64,000 bases of DNA, from contig JAYGXS010000004.1 in NCBI GenBank assembly GCA_036362985.1, forward strand, positions 33,985,561 through 34,049,560, written 5' to 3'. The notes under the pieces are model-generated. The model did no database searches and was not told where the DNA came from. It saw only the letters and a list, made by a program, of their open reading frames with translations. This stretch comes from Ligula intestinalis (taxonomy: Eukaryota; Platyhelminthes; Cestoda; Diphyllobothriidea; Diphyllobothriidae). Every line of letters starts with the position of its first letter. Within the stretch, counting starts at the first letter, position 1. A program made the position numbers and the translations under genes. Shown here piece by piece: positions 22,801 through 37,500 of the stretch.

Positions 22801-25800
22801 ATGGCAGAATGGGATCATTCATCCACAGGGAGCTTGAGTGTTTATAGGATGCAGTCGCTATACTACTGCATAACTATGGAAATTAATGGCTCTCCTCTGC
22901 CTACAATAGTTGCTCGATTGTGCGTTAATTGCTTGATGGCCGATATGCGGGTTGTGAGCTGCTGGACTTGGGCGTGATGATTGCTCGGCCATCTAACTCC
23001 CTGGCGCAGGTATTGGAAGCCGCAATCGCCTATGCGTTCCAGAGGGACGAATTGTTGCGGCCAAACTGAGCCTCAGCACCTTATATAGATCAGTTAGCTC
23101 GGTGCACTTATTTATGGACTGGGGTCCAGGAACCATGACTTAATTAAAAACCAAAGTTTATGAGAAAGCGACAAATACAATGCAAGTACTTAACTTCAAC
23201 AGTAACCACCCAATCAGCCACAAACACAGCTGCGTATGAACGCTTTATCAGCGTGTTGAGACCAACTAGAGCGAACCGGAAGACAAAATTACCAAAATGC
23301 AATATCTCCGACGGTTGTTCGGGGAAGATTGCTACCTGCACAAATTTATCAACTGGTGAACGCGTAAACGAAACGAGCGATAAAAATCACACCAAAACTA
23401 AATGCTGACGAGCGAATTTATGCCTCATAGACGTCTAGGATGTCGCCGGCCACCTTCTCGCCCCACTTGCAGTTAGAGGCACACATAGACCAGAGGCAAC
23501 CACAAGGTGTTAGTTAATGAAACCAAAAGACTCACTGTCACAGCAGGAAACCTCTGGAGTCGTCTAAACGATCTGTTGCAGTTGCGGAAAAAGCAACTAC
23601 GTCGGAGACACTAGCAGACTTCGGAAGATGCCACTTGCCGAACACACGGCAGCAGTGCGGAGAAACGCCGCCAATTCTCAAGTTGCGGCTCATTCGACGA
23701 GACCAGGCCACGCATTCAAATTTTATGCGGCGACAATTGTGTGGATTGCGAATTACTTGGACCATGGTTCAAAGACTCCAGCCGATAAAGTAGTGCAACA
23801 ACCTGCTCAATCCATTTTCGGTGCTGAGGCTGAATTTGGCCAAAGCAGGCCGCCACTTGGGGAACGTACACGCCAACGCGTCGTCTAACGCCAGCACCAG
23901 GGCGCCAGATGGCTGAACAATCATCATGTCCAGGTCCAGCACGGGTGACGAAAGTTCCGCAGGTCATCAAGTAATTAGCGCACAAGCGGACAACTATCCT
24001 TGATAGGAGAGTCGTTAATCGTCATAAGTGCGCAGAAACATGGCGACTATATCCTGTAAATACTGCAACTCTATGTATGAACCACCCCGTTTCTGCCATT
24101 GTCTTTGATGATGAATCCATCAGCCTTGGGATGGTTTAAACCCACGATAGCAAGGGCGAGGCTTGAGTGCAATCAAAGCTCTGAGTTCCGAGGCTCCATC
24201 GGGAACTGTGAGTTTAATCACACTTCGGTCGAGTTACCCCTTCCACCCCGTATAGATTCCACTAATTCTGATATAAAAAGTCTAGGCTTTTATGGCATAC
24301 GCTACCAACAAACAAATAAGCAAGGTAAGCAGGCTGTGACCATATTTCAGCCACGCCGATTCCTATGGTAAGTTAACTGAGTCTCGAATTTATATCGGTA
24401 GTAGGACTGCCTTCTTTGCGTTACGCGGCAGTTTAGCCGGTGAGGGCTAGTACTTTTTGAAGCAACCAGGCTTTCCTGCAAAAATGCTAACGTCAGCACT
24501 TGGGCGCAATTACTGGAACAACCCAACATATGAGAAAGCTTTCATACGAACTGCAAATAAGGCGATAGGAGTCTTCGACCTTGTAAATTAGTTTTTGATT
24601 TGTCTTAAAAGGCACGCAATTGCCTAAAAGTGTTTAAGGAGTTATGATTCACCATAACTCCACGAATCTGACGAACGCGTGCCCCTGGCTTGAGGAAGGT
24701 ATAATCTAACAGTCGGATAGTATTCGCCCCTTCTTGTTCTATTTTTCTCCTTTAACTTATCTATGCGTGACATTAATCTAAATGCTAATGCTTCCAAAGT
24801 TACAAGCAATTTGTCCGCTTGCTGTTTGTCTATCTCAGCTATGTAGTTTTCTACTCTCCTTATCTGAAAGGTTGGCTCTAGCTAGCACGGAACCTGCTCC
24901 TCTTTTCTCAAGAGTTCAGCCGCCGGTTTTTCTGTGCCCCAACGAAGTCCGATACTTCTGCTTTTTCAGCCTTTTCTTAAGTCTTGCTTGCTGCCTTGTA
25001 GGTCGTCCATACTCTCAGTGGTTCCCCTGGACCAACCCACTGGTCGGGAGGCTTCGGATGTTTCAAGGGAGTCCTTACTGGCCTGGTACCTCATGGCTTT
25101 GAACTGGGACTCCGCCGTTTCAAGTCAATTGGGATCATGAGCTCTTTCGCACGTACTTTCTGCCCATGATTTATTGCATGTGCACGTCCATGCTCAGCAA
25201 GCTGAAATTATGCAATTTTTCCCGATTTATTTTTAAAAGAACTCTGCTCCCGTCGCTTTGTATGCCTACTTCTGTACTGTTGGTTACTAGCCAGCAGTCA
25301 TCCACGCGGTCCTGGTATGCTTATACTGCGAGGAGTGTAAATTATAAACACAGTTCAGAAGGAAAAGTCATGGTGGGGCTTTGGACAGCACATTTTACAT
25401 ATAGAATACGGTAGTTGGACAAGTCAGGCTCAGCAACGATGACTTCCTTGCGTTCTTTTATAGTGAGACGGACTTTCGGAACACCTTCCCTCACCAATCT
25501 TGCTCCATCGCAGGGTGTTGAGTAAGCTTAACCCTAGCAACTGCGATCTTCAAACCATGGTTACTTAGTGGAAAAGAAGTCGGTGAAGGCCAGATTAGAG
25601 GCAAGTATATATTGTGTACATATAAGAATGGAGAATAAATGGAAGAAGTTTGACCTGGGAGAACACGATCACCCAGGAAATTGGCCGGGTCTCAAGTGCC
25701 AGGTTGACAGCAGTCGGACCAGTAGACAGAGAAAGAGCGTTCATTGGCTAGGTCGGCCTGTGATTGGTTGGACAGCAAGTGAGTAGAAAGCGGCGTGGGT

Positions 25801-28800
25801 GGCCTGTGTCTCGTGCGCCAGCAAAGCTGGCGGCCGCTACGAACTTGAGGTCCAGAGGGATTGAGGTCACGACAGGAAGGTCAGGCGTCGGGCAGGCAAC
25901 GACCACTACAGCTCCACTTTCAAGCCAACTAGACGCGAATGGAAGCGTAGTGATTGGCAACGTTTAACAGTCCGCTTACGCGTGCCGCACAGCATCTAGT
26001 TCACATTTAATATGTTTTAGACCACAATAAGCGCTGCTCTGACCTCACATGGGTAGGTGTGACGTAAACGCCACATGCCGCAGTAGTCATTGCAGTTTGG
26101 CCCCCAGTTTCAAGGAAGAGCAACTAATGTAGTCACTTGCCAGTCGTCTTCATAAAGGTGTCGCTGGATGGAGCTATTAAGGTGCTTTGTGAACACCCAT
26201 TACACACCTACGTGGATCTACGGCAGCTAACTGAGCTACTATAGTTTTCGACTACAAGGGTCTACTTCCTAATTATTGGACAATCGTACGGACGCATTGA
26301 TTGTATGCATATGAGTCTCCCACTGGACCCAGTCCTAGTGGGCATTTTCGTGGCACGTCTTGGATGAAACCTGTTTAAATGCCGAACAACCAACCGTATC
26401 TTAGAACATATTTAAACTTAATTTTCTCGGTGGAAAATAGTTCGAAAAACTTCGAAGTATTACTTACTGCGATGAGCGAGTTGCACCTGGAGACCAAATT
26501 TGAGGGTAAGCACGTGGAAAACCGGTTTACTTTCACGGATTTTTTACCTCAGTGGTGAGAAGACAAGTCTGTCCAATGAGTCCTTTCCCGACAAACTAGT
26601 ACGATAAGACAGTGCTTGTGTTTGGTGAACGTCGCATCACTTCATAGGATACGTGTTATGATCCGCGCTTGGACATCTAATTAATAAGAACAGTGAGCTA
26701 GCCCGGTCGCTGTACCCAAGGCCCGTACGAGAGAGGCAAAGGAACACGAGCAGTGTGTATCCATATATAGCAAGGTAGAGCAAGTCATTGTCACACAGAG
26801 GCTAAGCGTATTAATGGTCCGCGCCGAGACACTATCCAATCGGATGTGGACCAATTAGAATTGAGGACACATCGCTTGCCGGGCAGGGGTAGTTGATGAC
26901 TGCCTTTGCGTGTGCTGACAAATCGTGGGAATTGACGCATTCCCAACATTATAGAAATGCCTTTAAACAACGGAAGGTTTCCCTAACCAAGAATCTCAAA
27001 GATACAATTACGTGAGCAGTCGTTACTGTGATGAGGCGTATGCAGGCATCCCAGAAGTCGACGGTACCAAACGTTTTACCACGCTGCGAGCTAGCTGTTC
27101 CGTTAACGTCTGCGTGAGCCACACCCAGCAATGGTCAATCAATGAGGAGCAAAGTATCGCTGAACAGCACTGTGTTGATAAACCAAGACGCTGTGCGGGC
27201 ATTCATCCAGCAAGGAGGTTCGGCAGCTGGTCCCAGACCTATAAGACCGCCGCATACTCCTTTATATTACATTTGTGGGACAACAAGTGCTCCACAAATA
27301 AGGTGAACGGCGATATCGGTTTTTTTTTTAAGGGTTGCCTGCCGACTGTATCACAGTTTGGCCGTCGCTTTCGACGATATCCAGGGGAGTGCATGAAACA
27401 GTACTTGCACATCACTTACGTCATAGCAGCAGCAGACTTACGCAGCATCTACCGAGCTCCCTTTTCCCACAACCATCTGCCCTCCGTATGCAGGCAGAGC
27501 CAAACAGCCCGATTACATGTGCTGCACAGGCTTGCTAAGCGCAAAATGGACCACGATTTTACACAAACAACAAAAGATAGCTGCTCGGATCCTAACTGGG
27601 TACGAGTGTCACAGCTATCAGACTAAGAAGGTTACATTGCAGTCTTACTCTCCACCTTGAGATAAGGACTGAGTTATCCTGTAGTGTTCGTTTCTGCTCG
27701 ACGCCCACCTAACTCTTGACGTCACAGACAAGGTCACTCAGAGCAGGACCTTGCGCGAATGTATTTTTCGGCCTGCCTCCGAACAGACACAAACTGGCGC
27801 ACGAGTCATGGACCACACACGCCAGTGTCTACCCCCGGGCGTTCCAACCAATCACCATCAAGGCCGCGAGACAGAGAGAGGATTCGGCTGCCACCCCCGA
27901 TTGCTGACGCCAGATTTCACTCGGCATTCCGCCCCTGAGCGGGACGGACGCGTCAACACTGCCGCGCTCTCATGGCCCTAACGGCAAACGCAACGCCAGA
28001 CCGAATCAACCTTCGTCTTAACTATTCTTCCATCCTTTTCCAGAAAAAAACTATTACTAACAATCTGCTTTGCCCAGGACTTATCTCATATTCCAAGGAA
28101 CCGGGCCTGGAAGATCGCAGCCTTTAAGGTTAAACCTTAGTAGCCTTAACAACTTTGCGATACTCCTGTCAGTTGCCCGCCTATCAAGCCATGATCTAAA
28201 GTTCACTGAATAGTTTAGAAGCATACGAGCTTGTTTAGAGGGAGGAATATACGCTGAGTGCATTCGGAACGAAGTTCATAGCGTTGACCTCATTTCCTAT
28301 TTGCTTTCCAAGACACCGGTCTACTGGACGCATCTAGCTGCCAATCCTACACATTCCATCTACGCTTGTCAAAACACCATCTGCCCATCACACGGCTCAA
28401 AAGGTTTTCCCACAACGGGAGTGAGCGGCTTGAACCTCACATGCGTGGGGGCGCTATAGAAAGAGACACTGAGCCTGATTTCCAGTCCATCAGTCAATCA
28501 CTTCGTAAAAAATGGGCATTTAAGCGACATTTGTTTGGCAAGTAAATAATTTTCACCCTATCTATTCTAATTGTATGGCAAAAAGGAGAAGAGTTTGATT
28601 GTCTAGAAGCGCAGAGTCTAGGATCCACCCAGGCTATCGCTTAGGGCAAAGAACCAATCGGGAAGGCGGGTTGTCCGTTAGCGTAGCTTCTAACTACCCG
28701 GCGCGTCCATGGGCGGCGGATAGTGAGACGGCTTTCAGTGAAGGTTTGCCGCGAAGTAAGCAGACTCTCGGGTCTAGCGAATAAGTAGTCGCGGCCCAGC

Positions 28801-31800
28801 AGACTAGCCCCCGTTGGATAGAATCTGGCTGTCTAAATCGTTCACAGGGAGTGTCCGGCTCTGTGTGTTTTTTCTGCTGGTGTGCATTACGCACTCCACT
28901 GTAAAATTAGTAACCAAGGCTCCTGTGCGCAAAAACTCAGCAGGGAAGCTGTTATCACTTTCGTTTACCATCTGGGCAGAACTATACAAACAAAATCTGG
29001 TTTATGCTGGCGTCAGCGCTTATATTTACTGCAACTGCATGACAATCAGTGCGGACCGTGAGATGCAAACAAATTTAAACATAAACCTCCCGGTTTAAGA
29101 TGAGGGCTTCTGGCTGAAAATAAACAGATCCAAAACACACTTAGCACTCACATCAGTGATTGCATACCTGATATCATATGACAGACTTCTGAAAGTGGTC
29201 TTACATGAACGACAAAAAGGCACTCCTCACCAGAATGTCGCCACCTGTCAATAGGGAGTAAATGCTTGACTTTAAGGCTTAGCAGAATTACGTTCTGTTT
29301 CAGAACCACGACAGAATTGAAGAAAAACACCTCGCGGGCTTCACTTTGATGTTTTTAACAAGCTTAGTGAACCTGGAACCTCCCAGCTTGCCGTTCAAAC
29401 TACACCTAAATGAAAGAATAAGCGACTGCAAACTGAGAGTCGTTTTCATCGAATTACTTATTCCGCAGTTAGATCCTAGGGCCTGCGCTGACTTAAATGA
29501 CCCACTTGGTTAATATCATTCATACTAAATACATGGCCAAAATGGCCGTCAAAATCTGCAGACCATTTTCATCCGGAAAAATCAGTTAATGCAAACAGTT
29601 ATCGGGTTTGGCCACGAAAGCTGGGATCCATGGTGCTTAAGGTGAAGTCCCAACTGGCAGTTTGGAATCTTCTAACGCGCGTACTCCTACTACTACTTTG
29701 TTACAACGGGTATCCTCCCTGTTAGAATAGGGGCTATCTCCAGCATTCGATGTCCCATTGACTGATTTATAGGGAGTTCAAAGGTATTTACCTATACTTC
29801 CCTCAGTAAAACCTCACCTGACCTTTTAGTCTTTGGCCCTACTCCGAACGCCTGATAAAAGGATGCAGCCCTCGCATGTTTTTGCATTTGCGCAGCAATG
29901 GTAGTCTAATTTCTGACTAATCACGGTTAGCCAAACCCACCGAACAACGTAAAGATCGACTCAGACGTGCACTAGCCCGGGGCACATAATTACATCTCCC
30001 TCGGGCCGCTACATCCACAGCGGTGGACGTACACTCTCCTCCCGGTATTTGGTACGGAATGCAACACGCTCTACTGGCGTCCAAAGTTTCGTCGTCCTAT
30101 TCAGGACCTGGCCCTAGGGTAAAGATCGCTGAAGCTTTCCTAATAGCCAAAGCTGACACGAGATTTCCGCACTCAAATTTCGGTCTAAATACCAGTAATT
30201 TCTAAGGCCAAACAGGACGAACAGGTGTCAGCTAAAGCACCAAGTCGGATTAGAGATCTACCGCCTGAAGGCGGAAATTTACGTCGGTCTATTCAATAAA
30301 TCCATCACCCACAGGCACAAATACGCGAATACAAATGCACTGCAATGCCGATATGTGATCTGCACTTATGACACACAAAAATGCGTACCCATAACCACCA
30401 AACCCTACCCCATTTGACCAGGGTTTACTAGCTGGAGACTGCACAATTCTTTACGTGTCAATCCTGGTAATAAACCAGTCTCCCTGACACCACTGGCAAT
30501 GTTGGACTTACTACGACAACCTTTGCAAGGCAGTAAGAACGAAGGCATCACTCGAGCAGAAAAGCACAAGAACGCATACGGCAGCATAGAAATAACGTTG
30601 CAGCAGAGGGGTTAATTAATAGTCGGCAACGAGAAGGCAGCTCGAACATAATGTAAGACGAGATGAAATTCCTACGTAGGCGTTGCGATGCGTATAAATC
30701 GAAGGGTATCATAAGAACGAAATACTGAATTACGCATCCCGTAATTACTAATTATACGATCGTAGAGCCTTTTCGGACTAGAATTAAAGTCCGCCCGTAA
30801 GAATCTCAAAAGACCAGTGTCCACTGCTCACAAGCGCAAATAGCGACGGCAAGAGACAACTGCGGTAATTAAGGAATCTGACTTGTCACATAAAATACGA
30901 CTCCAGCAATGAATATGGGAGTGGCTAATTACAGACTACATGTTACTGAAACATAGTAAGCTAAATATACTTAGGCATGTGGCAAACGGTTGTGTGATCA
31001 CATCCACCCATGACAGCTGAAAGGCATTAAATACCAGGGCAGGTGTGCCCTGCATATGATCGATGTACACATATGTACTAGACTACGTGTTTGCATGGAA
31101 ACTGCAATTCCGGTACTCCCACCACCCTTAACTGATACTGCATCTGATGATGGGTTCGAGGGAGGATCCGAAGCTTCAGGCAAATAAACTTCTTCCCGCA
31201 ACGATCGCATCGCTTTCTCCTGAATCGTTGCCCGGTGTGCTTTTTCGACTAACTCCTGAATGCGAACAATAAAAGGGCTACTGGCAAGTGAATAGTAGTT
31301 TATTCATTCTGGTAATTTAATCAAAATAGGCACAAAGTAACGGAGTCTTGACTGGCAGAGATACAGTATCACATTTAATAAATCTGAATAAGTCTGGTGT
31401 GAAGAAGAAAACAAAGAGTTCAAACACTGACTGAAGTTCATCGATTACAGCAAACTAGCGTCGGCTGTCGTTGGAGCATAAATATCTGCTCTCCTGAACA
31501 TCCATGAAGTGATTGCTGGAGGCTGCAAGAGATGAAACAACGGATAATGGAGTTCAGCCTCGACTTTGGCCAGGCACCCTTTGCCGATCCAGCCTCGAGG
31601 ACAAGACGACCGCGAGGAATTGGAAGGGGCACCAAGAACGCATGTGAAGTGACTAAGAACTCAAAAATTCTAATCTTAGAGGGGCAGCAAAACTTCATCC
31701 TGAGGGCTCTCAGGGTTGACTGGGGAGATAGGAACAAGTCAACATGAGTAACCGAACAGATCGAAGAGGTGGTCGGGAGGTAAAAGAAGACAGACAATGA

Positions 31801-34560
31801 AGAATACTTTCCGCAGTAAACTCCACAATGGAGCAATATGAGTCTAGTCCTCGCGAAAAAACTAACCTACGTGTTAATCCCCTCACAGTACTTGTGCTAC
31901 CCAACTGACTCCCTCCCATCAATTTCTAAATAATCAAAAATTAACTCCACTCATCAAAAAGGCCCCCAGGGTGGATATTTTCTATTTCAAATAGTATAGG
32001 TCTGAAGGCAAGCATAACTGCGAATTTGAAGGAGACTCGTACGACTTGCTGAGTCATCTTTGGATTAAAATTGTGACCGCTCTAACGCCCGCACTCTATA
32101 GCAAACACCCCCTGCCCCGCCCTGAGCCAGAGAGGGCAGTTACTTCTGCAACACTGACCAAAATTCGTAATTATGCTTTCAAACAGAAAAGAGGTTAAGT
32201 ACTGGTGAACGCAGGGCAAAATGTTCAGATAATCAGCCAGCGGAAATTTGCTGACTTCAAACTGTAGATTACACAAGCCGCGCATAGTGATTCTATGCAA
32301 AAAATGACTCCATTAGAGGGCACAGGCTTTCCATAAGACGAACTCTAATTTCTTCTGTTTATTTAGCATCAGCAGCAGCAGTCTTATCAGATTTATTCGA
32401 AACAATCTAATGCTTCATTTTGTAAATCATTAAATTCGATAACTTTCTCCTGTTCTGAAATGCAGCACTCTAAAACACTTAGAAATTTCATTCACCCATG
32501 ACTTCAAGGCTGTAGATTACCAAAGTTTGAGGTCAGAAAAATAGTGCAGTCAAGATCGATCAGCCAATGCCGGGCGCAATCTCAATATTGTAAAAACCAT
32601 GCACGGTCCTTCCAGGAAACCAAACGATGGCATCAGTAAGCAGCATGGGCGACAGGAAACAAACTTGTCAAACACCAGATCGAATATACGAGATCGTTTT
32701 GGACCAGAACTCCGGTATTTATGACACAATGGTAGGCCTTAATCATGGCGATGATGTTCGCCGCCACAGAGATTCGCGCTGCAGCGAATTCAATAAAGCA
32801 AACGCTTCTCAGTTGCCGGTAGGCTTGATGGAGCTCTGGGATGCGCAGCTTTGTGAATATCTGATTGGCACATTCAAGGAGCCATACACCTTTTAAGTTC
32901 TAGGAACAGGTATCCTTAACCTCCCAACACCCTAGAATAGATCTGAATGGACTAAAACCCGGATAACTTAACCTGTAAGACAAAGATATTTAAGTAAATG
33001 TCACAAAATTTCCCTAAATAATACACTATTTGGATATAATTAGTGTGAATATCTCTACATCTACTTTCAAGAACAGGCGCCAACAGAACAACTCGACGAT
33101 ACACATTTCCCAATGAATGAAAAGGTTCGCGTTCCAGGTATGAACGAGAAAGAAGACTTGTCCGGTGCTCGACAAATCTTCTTCCTCATACACATTTCCG
33201 TTTTTCTGAGAAAAAAATCGAATTTGCACTAACGTCTACACGCCTTTGTCAATGGTAACAGAGAAATATGTGAAAAAAGTCAGCATAATGAGTTGGTCTA
33301 GGGCTACGCTTACTGTTGATCGCTACTATAATTCGAATCGAGTAGACTTCTAGTTAAAAGCGTACTTAAGGACTTCGATCAGAGCTTCACTACATTCAGC
33401 GCCTACTATGTACGTTCGAAATAACCAGCCTGCTGGTGGCGGCAGCGGCGGCGGCAGCAGCAGCTGTCGAGTCTCCACTTTCCCTGAGAGGGGCAAAGAT
33501 AAACTTGACCTGATTGGACTGATTGTTGGGCTAGTATGAGAAAGTTGGATGAACGGTTCGATTGAGCCCTTTACAGAAGGGAACATTCGTGTTCAGTCTA
33601 CCATTCTTACAGTTCTGACTGGCTGATACAACTACTCTGCGCGGATGTACTCAATAAGGTTTGGGTTGCGCTATTTTTTTATAGATATAGGGTCGAAAAT
33701 ATGCGTTTTCTAAACAACATGGGCTGGTTTTGCAACAGTTACTACTGGTATTTGATTGTCCGTAGACATGGCGGCTCTGGTCAGAGTTCAATTCGGAGCG
33801 AAAAGTCGACAAACTATCCAGAGTGAACAATTAGATAAGATTAGGGGAAAACAGTGGTGGGAAGGAGGACGACAGAGAATAGAAATAAAGTGTAAGAGAA
33901 AAAACACTGAAAAGGTGAAAGGTCAAGGTTTAGAGGGTAGAGTTACCGAGAAAAGCGATGCAGAATTCTTGCTGATGCCTCATAAAGATAGGCCGACAGT
34001 CGTGTACCTGTATGGGTAATCAAAATACCATAACTTCCTGACATAGGTGAACTCTTTAGTTTCACAGACACTAGCAGTATTAAAACGAAGGTTGGTTAGC
34101 CAACGCCGTCTGTTGCAATGACAATGCTCAGCGGCACGCTACCACGACCATCGTAAATGTCAGTACAATTATTCTTAAGATGGTTAAGTAACAGCTTTTT
34201 TCATAGTTCTACAGCTACTAAAACCCGCCAGATAAATAAAGACACCGCAGAATAGTCTTTTGAATGCAAATTGGACGCTTCAAAGTTGGTGGGGACGGTG
34301 GAAGGCCTCTGAAACGCAGAGGCGAAGCACCTTTCCTGGATCGAGGTGGATGTAACACTTTAAGCAGGCCGCTTTAACGTACTTCTGGTTAATCGTGCCA
34401 TTAAAACTCGCTGAACTACAATTTCGACTGATTTAAAAAAAACATACTCGATATCAATGGGTAGTTGTTAGGGATGTGACACTATAAACACCAAAAGCGA
34501 GGTTAAATAAGATGTTAAAAGAAAAAATTGAATAACGTACGGCTGGTTGTACTAGGATTA
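22801..34560. other. Long repeat-poor region without a recognisable gene
   Basis: Nearly 12 kb with balanced base composition and no satellite, LINE, Penelope, Helitron or DNA transposon protein that I recognise. Open frames are short apart from 27012-27626 (204 codons from a GTG, no family resemblance). Small features: a hairpin with arms GGAGTTATG/CATAACTCC at about 24637-24660, a CAG-rich run near 32368-32382, and a GGC/CAG trinucleotide run at 33433-33466. Confidence 0.4.
33433..33466. repeat. Short GC-rich trinucleotide repeat
   Basis: Imperfect run of GGC, GCA and CAG units (GGTGGCGGCAGCGGCGGCGG, then CAGCAGCAGCTG). It is simple sequence; no coding role is supported. Confidence 0.6.
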
Positions 34561-34576
34561 GAGTATAGAAGTTGCC

Positions 34577-37500
34577 TCAGTCACTGAGGGTTAGGTCCTC
34601 CCCCCACCAGGCGGTGATTGTTGGCAGGGCCAGGCTCTGGACGCATGCTGTTGACGGTTTGACACCTTCGGGCTGGTCGAACACCTCGTTCACAACCACC
34701 TCCATACCAGTCCGCGCAGCTTCGGCCCTCACCATCATTCGAAGACGGTCCACATCGTCAGTAGTATAAAGGCTGCTAGAAGATTCGGTGTCAGTGGCTG
34801 CAGGACCGAAGAAATCTCGAATAGTAGCCGCGTAGTGACGCCAGAGCAGGCAACTTTGTGGCAGCAGGGCAAGCGCCTCGGCATAGCACTCCAACAGGTA
34901 ATTTTGTAACCGCAGCCTTACCACTGGATCTACTAAAGGAGTCAGAAACCGTACACCTAATGACACCACCATCAACCAGAAGGTCTCATCGACGGGTCGT
35001 TCGAGACGAGAGATTAGACAGAGACTCTGTAACAGCCTAACATGACCTGCCCTAAGAAGTGAACCGAACATGACCTTCAGAGCGTTGTGGCCGTAAGTTT
35101 CTACAAGCCTAACGCACAGACTATTAGGCGGATGCTCTTCAGTAAACTTGCTCCAGTTAATCTGCTGAAGAAGTTCTAGGAACCAGGGAGGCGGTGAGTC
35201 GCAAAAATAACTATCTCCAGTGAAAAGGTCTAGAAAGAGGAGGGTCTCTAAGGCAGAGTTGTAGGCTTGGGGTGAGTTCTCGCAGGCGGCCAAATGCAGA
35301 CCTAAATGAATCAATAGAGCAATACAAGGGAAGGGGAAGCTATCGCCAAAATAAAAGGAACCAAAGTCAAAAGCCTGACAGTTTGTAGTAAGGTAGTGCA
35401 GTAAATCCTGCAGGAGCGAATCATTGGAGGAAGTGGAGGTAGAGTACAGACCACAGCACATCCAGAGGAAGAGAATGAAACGCGGCTCGAATCCCTTCAG
35501 GTTAAACGGTTCATTCAAGCCAAGAAGGACACGAAAAGCGGGATATACCGCCGAAGGCTCTACTGAGGGCAGAAACACAAGGCTCCCAACCAGTTCGGAG
35601 AGCAGACTGCAGCATAAATCTGTCTTTCCAGAGCGATGCATAAGACACGCAAAGAGAAACGCATACTCGCTCTGAAGGCGATGGTTAGCAATGTTTGAGA
35701 CACAGTTGAAGGCCTCGACATCACCAGCTTGGAGGCAGAGGCTCGAAAAGTTGACAGCGGTCGCAAAAAGAAGATTATCCTGGAGTTTTAGAGCGCCAGC
35801 AGGCTCCAAAAAGTTAAGACAAAAAGCGGCCGCCTGTGCATTCTCACCAACAGCCGCAAGGAATTGTACATACACGTGAATGAAAGACAATACAAAGGAG
35901 TAGGTAGACTGGGGCAATTCAGCGGCCTGACAGTCGGCCAAAAATGTCCGGACGCTAGTGGGAAAGCCCAAATCATCCTCAACATTACGAAACAGATTGG
36001 CCTGTCTAAGCAAATGTTCAGACTCAAAGAGAACTACATGACCGGCGGCGCGGATGAAATCGTCTTGTGGAAAAGTGTTAGACAAATCAAACAGAAGACG
36101 AAGGTACCAAACGCCCCAACGGGCTGGATGACCAGGAGGCAACTGCCTCCAAGTTATCTTAGTAAAACCTAAAAGATCGTCAGCCAGTTGGAGACCAAAC
36201 CGAGAACGGCACACATCCCATTCTAGTTTGGCTGCATAGAAAACGACTGTGGTTATGGGATTTAATAGGCGCACTGATTGCTTAAATGAATCAATGTGGC
36301 AGTGCGCTTCCCTCAGAAGGTGCCGCAAGGCAGCCCTCAGAAGCTGGCGGCGAAGTGATAGAGTAAGTGAGGGGTGGCTTACGACGTAGGCAACAAAGTG
36401 GACGGAAAAATCTGAACAAGCTAGACAGTTGATAACTGTGCGCACAAAATCGTTCGAAAGGCTCTTGCGTAACTGTAAAATTGTATACAGATGATGTACT
36501 ATGAGGCGTCTGTCAACTGAGAAGGAACTGATAGTTGGCGAAGTGAGGACAAAGAGACGGGTCCAATCGATTTCCGAGCTTGGAAAATTTGCGTAGATTG
36601 AATGCCAGTTGGTTAAGTTGTCACAGTGTTGGGGAACTGCATCAGAAACTTCATTAAAAACAGTATTACAAACGGGACAAACAGCACAAGAACTCGGAGA
36701 ATGGGCCCTATCCTTGTTGGCCGGGGAATAAACGCCTCTGTATCGCTGTCGCGAAAGCACAGGCGGGTTACTCAAGCCAGTGGAGGGGTGTTGAAATTTA
36801 CACGCAGAATCAAGGCAATTGCCGTCGAGAAAAAACGGACATATTGGTGTGAGGGGGTCAATTTTTTCAGCACAGATAACTTTAGTAGACTTGGAGGACG
36901 TTGCATTCATTGGACGATTTGCGGGCTTATCTGTCGCATTTAATTGAGGTTGAGGTAGGCCAAAATATCCGAAAAATGGCGATGAAATGCGAAATGATAA
37001 CTCAAGCTGCGGAAGCAGAGCCTTTAAATTTTTGACGGCATTAATGAAGGTCGGTGACGGAAGCTGAGGGGGCAAAGGAGGTCGCGGTGGTGGTGGGAGA
37101 GGAGGCGGTAACGGGGGCGGTGGCAAGGTTTTCGGTTTGGTTTTCTGACTAGAAATGGCAGCCCTCCGAGCCATCTGTTCAGCAGCACTATTCATCCTAA
37201 GTAGCTGCTGTTGAGCACGTTGAAGCTCCGTTACTGTCATCGACTTCTGCCTGTTTACCTGCATAGTAGCTAGGCGGGCATTAGACTGCAACTCTAAAGT
37301 ACGCTGTAATTTGGCCCTGAGAGTAGCTAAAGCAGTGGTTAATTTTGCTTCAGTCTTTTTGCGTTCTATTACTAGCTTCTGCTGACGTTTTAGGATAAGT
37401 TTAAGTTGCTCGACTTTAGTAGCCTGACGCAAAACCAGTTTTTTATAGGAATCTAGAGAGAGCTGAGGCGTGGAACGTTTAACAGACAGGGCACCCGTTA

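Noticed and set aside
27012..27626. 204-codon open frame in the repeat-poor region
   Set aside because: Starts at GTG, has no resemblance to any family I know, and no splice or codon evidence. A frame of this length can occur by chance in 64 kb at this base composition.
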